From contig PWYP01000112.1 in NCBI GenBank assembly GCA_003567805.1, forward strand, positions 1 to 17,523: a stretch of 17,523 nt of DNA, given 5' to 3'. The translations under genes were made by a program, and so were the position numbers. A model generated the notes under the pieces. That model saw nothing but the letters and a program-made list of their open reading frames with translations, had not been told where the DNA came from and ran no database searches. The stretch is from PVC group bacterium (GTDB taxonomy: Bacteria > Verrucomicrobiota > Kiritimatiellia > UBA8416). Positions 7,681 through 16,163 of this stretch are shown here, in pieces. Every line of letters starts with the position of its first letter. The stretch's first letter is position 1.

Positions 7681-9639
7681 CTACCGGACTTGTGCACCCG
7701 AAGCAGCACCAGGCTCCACGGTAGCCAAGCGCAACTGGTCACCAGCATCTGCGGCCAGTAGCATCCCTTGTGACTCCACTCCGCGAATACGCGCTGGAGC
7801 TAAATTGGCCACCACAATCACTTGCTTACCCATTAAATCAGAAGGGGCATATGATTGCGCAATCCCCGCCACGATTTGCCGTCTCTCCTCGCCTACACGC
7901 ACCTGCAAACAAAGTAACTTGTCTGCCCCCTCGACAGGTTCCGCTTCTTCTATACAGCCTACGCGCAAATCCAATGTGCGAAAGGCATCATACGAGATGG
8001 TTCCCTCCGGCAACCCAGAGGACTTCTTCCCTGATGAGGTGCGAGACGACGATTCGGCTTTACCCTTTGATGCCGTTTCCGCTGGCTTTTCTGTCTGGAT
8101 CCGCGGAAACAGCGGCCCTGTGGAGTGCAAAGGCGTACCCGCTGCAAGCTCACCCCAATGGCTTAAACGGGTGTAATCAGGCTCACCATCTGCACAACCT
8201 AGTGCCTTACGCAAAGACGCCATTTTCTCCGGCATCACGGGATAAAGCATCCCGCTCACCATACGCAACGTTTCTGCAGCACAATACAGCGTTGTCCCCA
8301 TGAGCACCCTCGCTTCGGGACCTTGCTTTGCCAAAGCCCAAGGTTGGCGCAACTCAAGGTACCGATTGGCCTCCCGAATCGCACCCGCCAAACCAGCAAG
8401 ACCTTGATCAACGCGCATACGAACAACGGCATCGCGCATACCGGCTACCGCACCCAAGGTGATCTCCTGAAGATGCTTCTCCTCTGTAGCCAAAGCGCCC
8501 GGCTGCGGAATTTTTGCATCAAAATGTGACACCGTCATGCGAACCACGCGACTCAAAAGATTGCCGAGGTCATTTGCCAAGTCAGCATTATAGCGACGCA
8601 CAAATCCTTCCAACGTAAAGCTGGCATCCTGTCCCAAAACCATTTCGGCCATCAAAAAATACCGAAAAGCATCAATGCCATAGGTTTCGGCCAACTCCAT
8701 CGGGTTCACAACATTGCCTGCGCTCTTGCTCATTTTATCGCGCCCGACAAGCCACCAACCATGCGCAAAAATCGTTTCAGGCATCGCGAGGCCCATCGCA
8801 TGTAGCATCGTGGGCCAATATACCGTATGCGTCGTCAAAATATCTTTTCCAATCAAATGCATCGAAGCCGGCCACCACTGCTCGAACCGAGCATCATCCG
8901 AGCCATATCCAATCGCACTCACGTAATTCAGCAGCGCGTCAAACCAGACATAGGTTACAAAATCTGTATCAAACGGCAGCTCTATACCCCACGACATACG
9001 GGTTTTGGGACGAGAAATGCAAAGATCCGTCAAAGGTTGACGCAAAAAACCAAGCGTTTCATTACGACGAAAATCAGGCTGAATAAAGCGCGGGTGTTCT
9101 TCGATATATTCTATGAGCCAATCCTGATATTTGCTCATCCGGAAAAAATAGTTGGTCTCCGTGATTTTCTCGACGGGTTTATGACACCCCGGCTCGGGGC
9201 ACATACCATCGGCGAGATCCTTTTCGGTGTAAAACCGTTCACACGTCACACAATACCATCCATCATATTCCGCCCGGTAAATTTCATCCCGTGCATATAG
9301 TTCGGACAGCACCTTCTGTACGATTGCCGTGTGGCGCGGCTCGGTTGTACGAATAAAATCATCATTTGTAATCCCTAGATGCGCCCAGAGATCCGTAAAA
9401 CGCGTAACATACGCATCAACATGTTCCTGCGGCGAAACACACCGCTTGTTGGCAGCCTGCTGCACTTTTTGCCCATGTTCGTCCGTACCAGTCAGAAAGT
9501 GCGTTGACACCCCCAGCAAACGATGATAGCGCGCAAGCACATCCGCTAAAATCGTCGTATAAGCATGACCAATGTGCGGCTGGTCATTCACATAATAAAT
9601 CGGCGTCGTAACATAAAAATGATCATTTGGATCAGGCAT
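7681..9639 (-). CDS. metG: Methionyl-tRNA synthetase with C-terminal tRNA-binding domain
   Basis: This class I synthetase charges tRNA-Met, including the initiator, in the cytoplasm. The 652-residue product has the HIGH motif at 22-25 and KMSKS at 302-306. A zinc-type connective insert contains Cys130, Cys133, Cys147 and Cys152. The anticodon-binding helical region follows at about 370-520. A Lys/Ser-rich linker leads to an EMAP/Arc1p-like tRNA-binding domain over the last 105 residues (TLDLRVGCIEEAE, then VVANLAPARIRGVESQGM). The ATG at 9639 is chosen because GGAG stands 5 nt upstream and MPDPNDHFYVTTPIYYVND matches family N-termini. An in-frame start at 9702 would add 21 unrelated residues. 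It heads the metG-amrA-nadB group; the kinase gene upstream on the same strand ends 142 bp away. Confidence 0.96.
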   Translation of the reverse strand: MPDPNDHFYVTTPIYYVNDQPHIGHAYTTILADVLARYHRLLGVSTHFLTGTDEHGQKVQQAANKRCVSPQEHVDAYVTRFTDLWAHLGITNDDFIRTTEPRHTAIVQKVLSELYARDEIYRAEYDGWYCVTCERFYTEKDLADGMCPEPGCHKPVEKITETNYFFRMSKYQDWLIEYIEEHPRFIQPDFRRNETLGFLRQPLTDLCISRPKTRMSWGIELPFDTDFVTYVWFDALLNYVSAIGYGSDDARFEQWWPASMHLIGKDILTTHTVYWPTMLHAMGLAMPETIFAHGWWLVGRDKMSKSAGNVVNPMELAETYGIDAFRYFLMAEMVLGQDASFTLEGFVRRYNADLANDLGNLLSRVVRMTVSHFDAKIPQPGALATEEKHLQEITLGAVAGMRDAVVRMRVDQGLAGLAGAIREANRYLELRQPWALAKQGPEARVLMGTTLYCAAETLRMVSGMLYPVMPEKMASLRKALGCADGEPDYTRLSHWGELAAGTPLHSTGPLFPRIQTEKPAETASKGKAESSSRTSSGKKSSGLPEGTISYDAFRTLDLRVGCIEEAEPVEGADKLLCLQVRVGEERRQIVAGIAQSYAPSDLMGKQVIVVANLAPARIRGVESQGMLLAADAGDQLRLATVEPGAASGAQVR

Positions 9640-9718
9640 ATCTGCTCCACAATATAGGATATGTTCTCTTTGTACTGTCGGAGACCGTATCATGCTGTAC
9701 AATCAGCACAAGTGCAAG

Positions 9719-9749
9719 GCAACAAAATGTATGTGCAACAAAATGTATG
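9719..9749 (-). repeat. Tandem 15-bp direct repeat upstream of metG
   Basis: The 15-mer gcaacaaaatgtatg occurs at 9719-9733 and again, identically, at 9735-9749, giving a 16-bp period. It lies 80-110 bp upstream of the metG ATG, between the kinase stop and metG. Just downstream on the minus strand is a poor promoter-like pair, TTGCAC then 17 bp then CATGAT. The repeat could be a regulator site or the product of a small duplication. Confidence 0.6.
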
Positions 9750-9781
9750 CAGCGACAATCGGGATTGGGAGCAGACAACAT

Positions 9782-12700
9782 TCAGCCATTCTGCACAGCC
9801 GATAGCACATCCAGTAAACTCTGACGCGTAAAAGGCTTTTTCAAAAGATACAAATGATCATCCTTTGGAACATGGTCTTCAATATCTTGTTCGGCAAAAC
9901 CACTCGTCAGCACAATGGGCAACGCAGGACATAATACGCGCATTTTTTCATATGCTTCATATCCATCCATGACCGGCATCGTAATGTCTAGAAAAACAAC
10001 TGTGATGCTATCCTTGTGTTCCGTTAATTTCGTGAGTGCATCGGCCCCATTAGCGGCCTCCACCACGTCGAAACCTATGCGTTGCAACATACGTTTACAT
10101 AGATCCCGCAACGTGTCCTCATCATCCACCAATAAGACCATCCCGGATACTGCCGCTGCTTTCATGGGTTTCTCTGCCCTCTCCTCGATGTGCTGCTGTT
10201 CAGAAATCGGTAGATACACCTTGAACGTCGTTCCCTTTCCAGGAGTACTCTGAACTTTTAATTCCCCATTATGTGACTTTACAATGCCATGAATCGCGGC
10301 AAGACCAAGTCCACGCCCCGTGAATTTCGTCGTAAAAAACGGTTCAAAAATACGTTCAAGCGTCTGCTTGTCCATCCCCTTCCCCGTATCAGAAACTTCA
10401 AGTACAACCCATGGACGATCATCACCATCAGCCGCGACACGTCCCTTCTTTTCGGGAGATCCAGATACCTGATACGTTCGAAGATTGATCGAACCGGATG
10501 CATCACCGATTGCCTCTGACGCATTCACCACCAAATTCAAGATAATCTGCATGATTTGTACTTCGTCACCCCAGATCAACGGAAGATTTTCCGCCAAATC
10601 GCAGTGCATTTCTACCTTTCGGGCGATCGAGGTCTTAAGCAGTTCCGCATTCTCACGAACGATGCCCGAAAGATCCAGGGAATTGCGCATCGGTTTTCCC
10701 TTCCCACAATACGTAAGCATTTCTGCGCATAATTTTGCCGCTTGCTTACCAGCACCGATGATATCTGCAAGACATCGGTAATCAGGTGACTGCGGATCCA
10801 TGCACTCCTGTAGCATGTCGGCATTGCCAATCATAACGCCTAACAAATTATTAAAATCATGCGCAATACCACCGGCCAACATACCAAGACTTTTCATCTT
10901 CTGACTCTGTAAAAACTGCTGCTGCAATTCCTTGTATTCAGAGATGTCAGATGCCGTCAGCACAAAGCCCTGCAGCATACCGCGGGTGTCATATAAACAA
11001 AATGCCGAAAGGATCACTGGGAGAATGGAACCATCACGAGCATCTAACTCAACCTCTTGCGCCTCAAAGTGCCGCACACGCCTGAGCTTGGCAATCCCCG
11101 CAGCATCTACCGGACACGGTCTCCCATGAAAAAGCACTTCCTGCGGCGTCTTGCCAATAACTTCGCGAGCAGCATATCCCAATAACGTCGTCATAGCGGG
11201 ATTTGCCGTCACAATCATGCCATCGACATCAAGCACAACAACAAGATCGTGCATAGACCGCAATATATTTTCTGCATAAGCCCTGGCATCTTGCAATTCC
11301 CCCTCCAGCGCGGCAATCTGCATCTCCTGCTGGTTTGGAATAATTTCGAGCGACAAGACTACGCGCTGCTTACAAAACATCAGGTCTTGATCGAACGCTT
11401 CAGCTTCAAACCGATAGGTGCCCGAAGGTAATGCGTGGAAGCTATATACCTCCTCCATCGTTTCCGTCCACTTATCCTCATGTCCCACAAGCCGATAACG
11501 ATATACCAAAGGTCCAGGTTTCGCGTTCCAAGCCGTAAGATGTACAGACAGAACGGAGCTTTCCTGACACGTCAAGGACTCACCCAGTGCATCGTATGTC
11601 TGGTCTGCTATCACTTTCGATATATATATTTCGGGACGCGTGTCATAACGTGGGTGACACCTGCAAATCCCCAATTCGGTCGCGATTAAAACCGTCTCAT
11701 CGTCAACCCTGTAAGTGGCAACTGTGCGGTGGGAAGGCAACAGATTCAACTCGGTCATTCGATACGTATACTGGCCATTAAACCGAAAGAGTCCTCTTGT
11801 TGTACAGATCCACATTTGCCCTGATGCTTCAACACGAACATGCCGAACCCCACCCAACAACCCGGGTACAGGCACCCGCGTAAATATGCCTGTTTCCGGA
11901 GAAAAACGAAATAAACATGCAGAGCGAGATCCAGCCCATAATGTTCCCTGTGTATCCTGCGTCAAAGAAAAAATACGGTCATGCGGTTTATTGACGGTAT
12001 CATTCTTAAACTCTTCCTGCACGACTTCGAAGGAACCCTTGTTGAAACGTAGAACAGGCATATCCTGCCCCGACACAAGCCACAATACGCCCTGATCATC
12101 GCAAAACATGAACAAACGACGCTCCATGCGTAAAGAGTCATGTGGATAGGACGCCACACCGTCAGGACCCTCGCACCAAAGCACATCCATCGCATTGATC
12201 CAGAACAAATCGTTACGATCCCGTAATACACTGAACACGAAGCGCGCGGTTTCATCTTCATCCCCCTCCGGGCGATGCAAGATCATTTTGCCCTGCCCAG
12301 GATGATAGCGAAACAAACCACTGGCCGAGCAGACATAAACATCCCCATTCGTATCACAATAGAGGGAGTAAATCCGCGACGGCAATGACTCGCAAAGTTG
12401 CCGCAGCCCGCCGCCATCATATTCAAACAAGCCCCTAGATGCCGCAGCCACTACATAATGGCCATTGCGCATCGGCGCAATCGCCTCTATGTACCCACGC
12501 TGCTCGACCGACACCCCATGTGGATCATATCGTAAAATCCCATTTTGCACCCCGATGTGCCAAAAGGCTCCGGTATGATCCTGCACCATATTCTTTGGCC
12601 ACCAAGCACCAGGGGTATCTTCAAACGGGAACAGCACCATCCCCTTACGATTTACTGCCACAGCTCCTCGAAAATGAATGGAAAGCCAAGCATTTAGATC

Positions 12701-13420
12701 ACGATCTATGAACAAGCAACTCGCAGAATTGACATATTGAAACTCGCCCCGCATGACATCACAGACACGCCCATTCTCCAGGTACAGCAATTTCTCACGC
12801 AGGGTTAACCATAAACTCTTGTTCGGGCCCGCCAGGAAATCCCAGAACGTGGATTCTTCTTCATCCGGTAGAGGACAATGTCGAAACCCATCCCCCTCTA
12901 AAAGGTGTAACCCTGTCTCTAACGTAATCCACACATCACCATCGATCGATGTACCAGCACAGCGTATCCGTTCATCTTCCGGCCCGGGAACCCGTACAAT
13001 CTCCGCCTGACAACCATCGTAACGAATTACTGCACCTGGCAAACCGATCAAGATTTTTTCATGATTAGATGTCCAGAGGAAGTATGCTGCCGCTAGCGAC
13101 GGAACATGCTCCGTGTGATCTTCCACAACCCCATCCTCCAGGCGCAACGCGAGGAGCCGCTTCTCTTCCGTAATCACCCAAAAGAGGTCCTTCGCACAAA
13201 AGCCCGACGTAAAGGGTATAGGCGTATGCAAAAAATCCGGCTTATAGCACCGCACAACATGAACGCCATCTGTGCACAGCAACGCATGGGGTAACCGCAA
13301 CCACAATCTGCCATGCTTATCAATGTAGCCGGCATCCGCAGTCGACAGATCGTAACCACCAACAGTCCGGAATAACTGCCAGGAACCGCGCTTGGCAAAT
13401 ATATCATCTGTAAATCCCAT
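9782..13420 (-). CDS. Soluble Reg_prop hybrid sensor histidine kinase with PAS and receiver domains
   Basis: This 1,212-residue product looks like a cytoplasmic sensor kinase. In order it has, by my reading: beta-propeller (Reg_prop-type) repeats over residues about 15-600, seen as recurring GxxWI/L-xxxxGLFRY units; a Y_Y_Y-type beta-sandwich at about 620-695 (VYRYRLVGHEDKW, LPSGTYRFEAEAFD); a short coiled coil; a PAS domain at about 720-835; HisKA with phospho-acceptor His854 in AHDFNNLL; HATPase with N-box Asn966, DTGKGM and GRGLGL; and a receiver with Asp1145 in FLDITMPVMDG and Lys1195. No signal peptide and no hydrophobic membrane helix is visible, unlike typical Reg_prop hybrids. It ends in the receiver with no DNA-binding output. 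The ATG at 13420 follows a run of nine G; an in-frame TTG at 13462 is an alternative. The ligand is unknown. Confidence 0.9.
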   Translation of the reverse strand: MGFTDDIFAKRGSWQLFRTVGGYDLSTADAGYIDKHGRLWLRLPHALLCTDGVHVVRCYKPDFLHTPIPFTSGFCAKDLFWVITEEKRLLALRLEDGVVEDHTEHVPSLAAAYFLWTSNHEKILIGLPGAVIRYDGCQAEIVRVPGPEDERIRCAGTSIDGDVWITLETGLHLLEGDGFRHCPLPDEEESTFWDFLAGPNKSLWLTLREKLLYLENGRVCDVMRGEFQYVNSASCLFIDRDLNAWLSIHFRGAVAVNRKGMVLFPFEDTPGAWWPKNMVQDHTGAFWHIGVQNGILRYDPHGVSVEQRGYIEAIAPMRNGHYVVAAASRGLFEYDGGGLRQLCESLPSRIYSLYCDTNGDVYVCSASGLFRYHPGQGKMILHRPEGDEDETARFVFSVLRDRNDLFWINAMDVLWCEGPDGVASYPHDSLRMERRLFMFCDDQGVLWLVSGQDMPVLRFNKGSFEVVQEEFKNDTVNKPHDRIFSLTQDTQGTLWAGSRSACLFRFSPETGIFTRVPVPGLLGGVRHVRVEASGQMWICTTRGLFRFNGQYTYRMTELNLLPSHRTVATYRVDDETVLIATELGICRCHPRYDTRPEIYISKVIADQTYDALGESLTCQESSVLSVHLTAWNAKPGPLVYRYRLVGHEDKWTETMEEVYSFHALPSGTYRFEAEAFDQDLMFCKQRVVLSLEIIPNQQEMQIAALEGELQDARAYAENILRSMHDLVVVLDVDGMIVTANPAMTTLLGYAAREVIGKTPQEVLFHGRPCPVDAAGIAKLRRVRHFEAQEVELDARDGSILPVILSAFCLYDTRGMLQGFVLTASDISEYKELQQQFLQSQKMKSLGMLAGGIAHDFNNLLGVMIGNADMLQECMDPQSPDYRCLADIIGAGKQAAKLCAEMLTYCGKGKPMRNSLDLSGIVRENAELLKTSIARKVEMHCDLAENLPLIWGDEVQIMQIILNLVVNASEAIGDASGSINLRTYQVSGSPEKKGRVAADGDDRPWVVLEVSDTGKGMDKQTLERIFEPFFTTKFTGRGLGLAAIHGIVKSHNGELKVQSTPGKGTTFKVYLPISEQQHIEERAEKPMKAAAVSGMVLLVDDEDTLRDLCKRMLQRIGFDVVEAANGADALTKLTEHKDSITVVFLDITMPVMDGYEAYEKMRVLCPALPIVLTSGFAEQDIEDHVPKDDHLYLLKKPFTRQSLLDVLSAVQNG

Positions 13421-13421
13421 G

Positions 13422-13430
13422 CCCCCCCCC
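13422..13430 (-). repeat. Nine-base homopolymer (G9 on the kinase strand)
   Basis: A run of nine C on the plus strand reads as nine G on the kinase coding strand, ending one base before the ATG. If translation starts at the upstream TTG (13462), slippage here would shift the frame. If it starts at the ATG, slippage would only change leader spacing. Confidence 0.8.
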
Positions 13431-13596
13431 GCTATTCCAAACGACCGTCTCACCGACGCCAATTTACAAACATTGTCACACGGTGGCTATAAAAATCAGC
13501 CATAAAGAATGGCCGGAGGTGTCGCGTGTCGGATGGCGGATAGCCGCTGGGTCTCGTGTTTGTATACAGGCTTTAACGTTTTACTGCATATACCTG

Positions 13597-13625
13597 TTGT
13601 CTTACTCCCCTGCTTTCTCTATAGT
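13597..13625 (+). promoter_or_regulatory. Candidate sigma-70-type promoter for purH
   Basis: The -35 box TTGTCT (13597-13602, 4 of 6 matches) and the -10 box TATAGT (13620-13625, 5 of 6) are separated by exactly 17 bp. Transcription would begin near 13632, leaving about 42 nt before the purH ATG. It would also serve the outer-membrane gene that follows purH. Confidence 0.5.
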
Positions 13626-13661
13626 CTGACCCTGCATCGGCCTACCAAACCTATAGGATAC

Positions 13662-13666
13662 AGGAG
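13662..13666 (+). promoter_or_regulatory. Ribosome binding site of purH
   Basis: AGGAG stands 7 nt before the ATG at 13674. It is the clearest Shine-Dalgarno sequence in the window. It decides the start against the longer frame beginning at 13509. Confidence 0.8.
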
Positions 13667-13673
13667 ATTTACT

Positions 13674-14930
13674 ATGCCCGTACAAGACCTGAAAGCAGCG
13701 TACCGCACCATCATGGATGATCACTTCCCACCGCAAATGGAAATCAGCTTTTTGGAAAGTAACGGAAAACGCCAAACGCTGTCGTACGAAAAAGCATCCT
13801 GGCTTATCGATGATGTGGAAAAAGGATTACGCTACGGAGAAAATCCAGGGCAAGAGGCCGCACTCTACCGTTTAACCAACGGGAATCTCACACTAGGGGA
13901 AGTTACTGCCATTCAGCCCGGAAGGCACTTAGCCTCGAATGTTGAACTTCTCCAATCGGGCAAACATCCCGGGAAAACGAACATCACCGATGCCGATAAT
14001 GCCTTAAACATACTTCGCTATCTCATGGATACGCCTTGCGCTGTCATTGTCAAACACAACAACCCATGCGGTGTTGCCACAGCCGCTACGATGGTAGAGG
14101 CCTATGACAAAGCCAACATGGCAGACAGACTAGCGGCATTTGGTGGTGCCATTGCCTTGAATCGGCCCTGTGATGTGGAAACCGCAAAACGAATTAACGA
14201 AAACTATGCAGAAGTCGTTGTCGCACCCGAATTCGAAGATGGCGTGATGGATATCTTTGCCCAAAAGAAGAACCTGCGCGTCATGCGTATTAACAACATC
14301 GCCCGACTGCAGACATTTGCCACTGAGCGCTTTGTCGAGTTCAAATCGCTCATCGATGGCGGCCTCGTAGCCCAGTGGTCCTTCCAACCCGAAGTACGGT
14401 CTCCCCAGGATTTATTACCGGCTGTTGTCGAATACAAAGGACAAACGTACAAAGTGAACCGTGAGCCTACCCAACAAGAACGCGACGACATGATCTTTGG
14501 CTGGCTTGTAGAAGCGGGCGTCACCAGCAATTCGGTTCTCTATGTTAAAAATGGCGTCACTGTCGGCATCGGCACAGGCGAACAAGATCGTGTTGGTGTA
14601 GCCCAGATTGCACGGGATAAAGCCTACACGAAATTAGCAGATCGGATTTGCTGGGAGCAACACGGGATACCGTTTAACACATTGGAAGATGTAACAGCAC
14701 GCAACACCATCATGGAAGCCGTGAAATCCCAAAATGGCGGCTTGACCGGAAGTTGCATGGTCTCAGATGCGTTCTTCCCCTTCCGGGACGGTATTGATGT
14801 TGGTCTCCGCGAAGGCGTTACAGCCGTTGTCCAGCCCGGTGGCTCCTTACGGGATTACGAAGTCATCGAAGCATGCAATGAATACAACGCGGCCATGTGC
14901 TTTACCGGTCAGCGCAGCTTCAAACATTGA
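13674..14930 (+). CDS. purH: AICAR formyltransferase (PurH-type, without the IMP cyclohydrolase domain)
   Basis: The enzyme transfers a formyl group from 10-formyl-tetrahydrofolate to AICAR, giving FAICAR, the penultimate step of purine synthesis. The 418-residue product matches only the formyltransferase part of PurH. Seen directly are LRYGENPGQ at 52-60, the catalytic-motif KHNNPCGVA at 127-135 (Lys127 and His128), AFGGAIALN at 155-163, and [10 protein letters not shown] with [12 protein letters not shown] near the end. The usual N-terminal IMP cyclohydrolase (MGS-like) domain is replaced by about 45 residues without its motifs. The cyclisation to IMP must then come from another gene or from a folded-in activity; similar stand-alone proteins are sometimes annotated as IMP cyclohydrolase. 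The outer-membrane gene starts 2 bp after its stop, so the two are probably cotranscribed. Confidence 0.9.
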   Translation: MPVQDLKAAYRTIMDDHFPPQMEISFLESNGKRQTLSYEKASWLIDDVEKGLRYGENPGQEAALYRLTNGNLTLGEVTAIQPGRHLASNVELLQSGKHPGKTNITDADNALNILRYLMDTPCAVIVKHNNPCGVATAATMVEAYDKANMADRLAAFGGAIALNRPCDVETAKRINENYAEVVVAPEFEDGVMDIFAQKKNLRVMRINNIARLQTFATERFVEFKSLIDGGLVAQWSFQPEVRSPQDLLPAVVEYKGQTYKVNREPTQQERDDMIFGWLVEAGVTSNSVLYVKNGVTVGIGTGEQDRVGVAQIARDKAYTKLADRICWEQHGIPFNTLEDVTARNTIMEAVKSQNGGLTGSCMVSDAFFPFRDGIDVGLREGVTAVVQPGGSLRDYEVIEACNEYNAAMCFTGQRSFKH

Positions 14931-14932
14931 TC

Positions 14933-16084
14933 ATGGTTATGCGGCGCGCGTTTTTGGCATCACCCCTCATGCCGTTGCTGCTACGAGGAGCCTTCCTCCT
15001 CCATATGATTCTTGTAGCAAGTGCTATCGCGGAATCATCCGGCAGCCTCACAATCCAGCTTGGCAGAGAGTATATTGGAGGATCCCTGCAGGTGCTTCTT
15101 TTTGATAGCGCCGAAAACTTTGAAGAGTTCAACGCACCGATCAAAGCCAAACGGTTTCCTGCAGACGGAAGAAAAACGCTGCAGATTCCAAATGTGCAAG
15201 CAGGTGAATATGCCCTGCTTGTCTATCATGACGAAAATAACAATAAGCAACTCGACCGCAATTTCATAGGCATCCCAACAGAACCAATTGGATTTTCCAA
15301 CGAATATCGCCCCCGCGGTTCACCAACCTTTCGCAACGCGCGCTTTACGTTCCTCCCCGGAGAAACAGACCCCATAACGATGGATTTAGTGCGCCCGTTA
15401 GGAGATCGTGGGAGAATCGGCGCAGGGGTTGTCATGATCACGCGAGGTAGTCCCTATCCAAACGCAACGGATAATCCCTTGAATGTATTACCGGCCGTCT
15501 TGTATATCGGCAACCGTGTACAAATTCAGGGACCCTTCGTGCAAATCGGCCTTCTTGGAAGTGGGCGTACGCGTCTTGCTGGCACGGTATCCTACCGGCA
15601 GGCAACGTACGAAGAACAAGACAGCCCGATTCTCAGCGGCATGCAAAACCGGCGCGCTACGGCCATGGCGGGACTACGCCTGCAAATCAACACGCAAGCT
15701 GGCATCAACCTGTCTGCCGGATATCAACTCGATGCCTTGGACCGTATTGGTGGCGATGAAGGACGCCTGACAGCAGCACGTACCATTCCATGGGAACGCT
15801 TTCGATTCACGCCATCGATCAGCTTGAACTACATGTTACCCCGCCTAACACGCCATGATTACGGCGTGTCCACAAAAGAAGCTACGCCTGAACGCCCCGC
15901 GTATCGCCCCGGAACTGCGCTGAACCCAGAAATCGGTTTCAGTATCTTTGCTGAAATTACCCCGAATATCATGGGAGCCCTGATTTCCTCTGTAGAGTGG
16001 TTCGACAGAAGTATCCGGCAAAGCCCCATTGTCGACGATCATTATGTCATCAAAGGCACGTCTTTCGTGGTCTACATGTTTTGA
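14933..16084 (+). CDS. DUF2141-MipA/OmpV fusion outer-membrane protein
   Basis: The 383-residue product starts with a signal peptide: basic MVMRR, a hydrophobic stretch, and a likely cut after AIA at residue 33. Residues about 38-150 resemble DUF2141, a beta-rich periplasmic domain (GSLQVLLFDS, then VQAGEYALLVYHDENNNKQLD, FIGIPTEPIGFSN). Residues about 155-383 resemble the MipA/OmpV beta-barrel family: GRIGAGVV, a YRQATYEEQDSPIL block, GMQNRRATAMAGLRL, and a C-terminal YGVSTKEATPERPAYRPG followed by SPIVDDHYVIKGTSF, ending in the terminal aromatic Phe typical of outer-membrane barrels. MipA in E. coli scaffolds murein enzymes; OmpV-like proteins vary in role. ATG at 14933 or at 14939 is possible. 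It sits 2 bp after purH, without its own promoter. Function of the fusion is unknown. Confidence 0.8.
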   Translation: MVMRRAFLASPLMPLLLRGAFLLHMILVASAIAESSGSLTIQLGREYIGGSLQVLLFDSAENFEEFNAPIKAKRFPADGRKTLQIPNVQAGEYALLVYHDENNNKQLDRNFIGIPTEPIGFSNEYRPRGSPTFRNARFTFLPGETDPITMDLVRPLGDRGRIGAGVVMITRGSPYPNATDNPLNVLPAVLYIGNRVQIQGPFVQIGLLGSGRTRLAGTVSYRQATYEEQDSPILSGMQNRRATAMAGLRLQINTQAGINLSAGYQLDALDRIGGDEGRLTAARTIPWERFRFTPSISLNYMLPRLTRHDYGVSTKEATPERPAYRPGTALNPEIGFSIFAEITPNIMGALISSVEWFDRSIRQSPIVDDHYVIKGTSFVVYMF

Positions 16085-16091
16085 ACGAGCC

Positions 16092-16120
16092 TTGACACAC
16101 ACAGCATCAGAGATGACTAT
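16092..16120 (+). promoter_or_regulatory. Candidate promoter for the acyl carrier protein gene
   Basis: A perfect TTGACA lies at 16092-16097, 7 bp after the stop of the outer-membrane gene. At a 17-bp spacing the -10 position reads GACTAT (16115-16120, 3 of 6 matches). TATCCT at 16118-16123 is an alternative but the spacing is long at 20 bp. The carrier gene likely starts its own transcript here. Confidence 0.4.
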
Positions 16121-16163
16121 CCTGTGTATACAAATGTCATGAACTAGAAAAAGGGAAACACCT

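Larger units (their letters stand above)
13421..13673. other. Divergent intergenic region between the kinase and purH
   Basis: This 253-bp gap is the longest non-coding stretch in the window. It holds the poly-G/poly-C tract at 13422-13430 beside the kinase start, the purH promoter candidate and its Shine-Dalgarno site. The frame upstream of purH is open back to 13509, but it shows no family resemblance and sits over the promoter, so I treat it as non-coding. I found no convincing promoter for the kinase and no recognisable riboswitch. Confidence 0.5.

Noticed and set aside
7103..8176. A 357-codon open frame on the plus strand
   Set aside because: It lies antisense to amrA and the end of metG, both clear protein families. 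Its translation has no recognisable motifs and looks like a reverse-strand shadow.
10485..10781. Small plus-strand frames across the kinase gene
   Set aside because: They are antisense to HATPase and HisKA motifs that read perfectly on the minus strand.
13509..13673. An N-terminal extension of purH by 55 residues with a hydrophobic stretch
   Set aside because: It covers the best promoter candidate and the AGGAG site, and a membrane-like leader makes no sense for a cytosolic purine enzyme.
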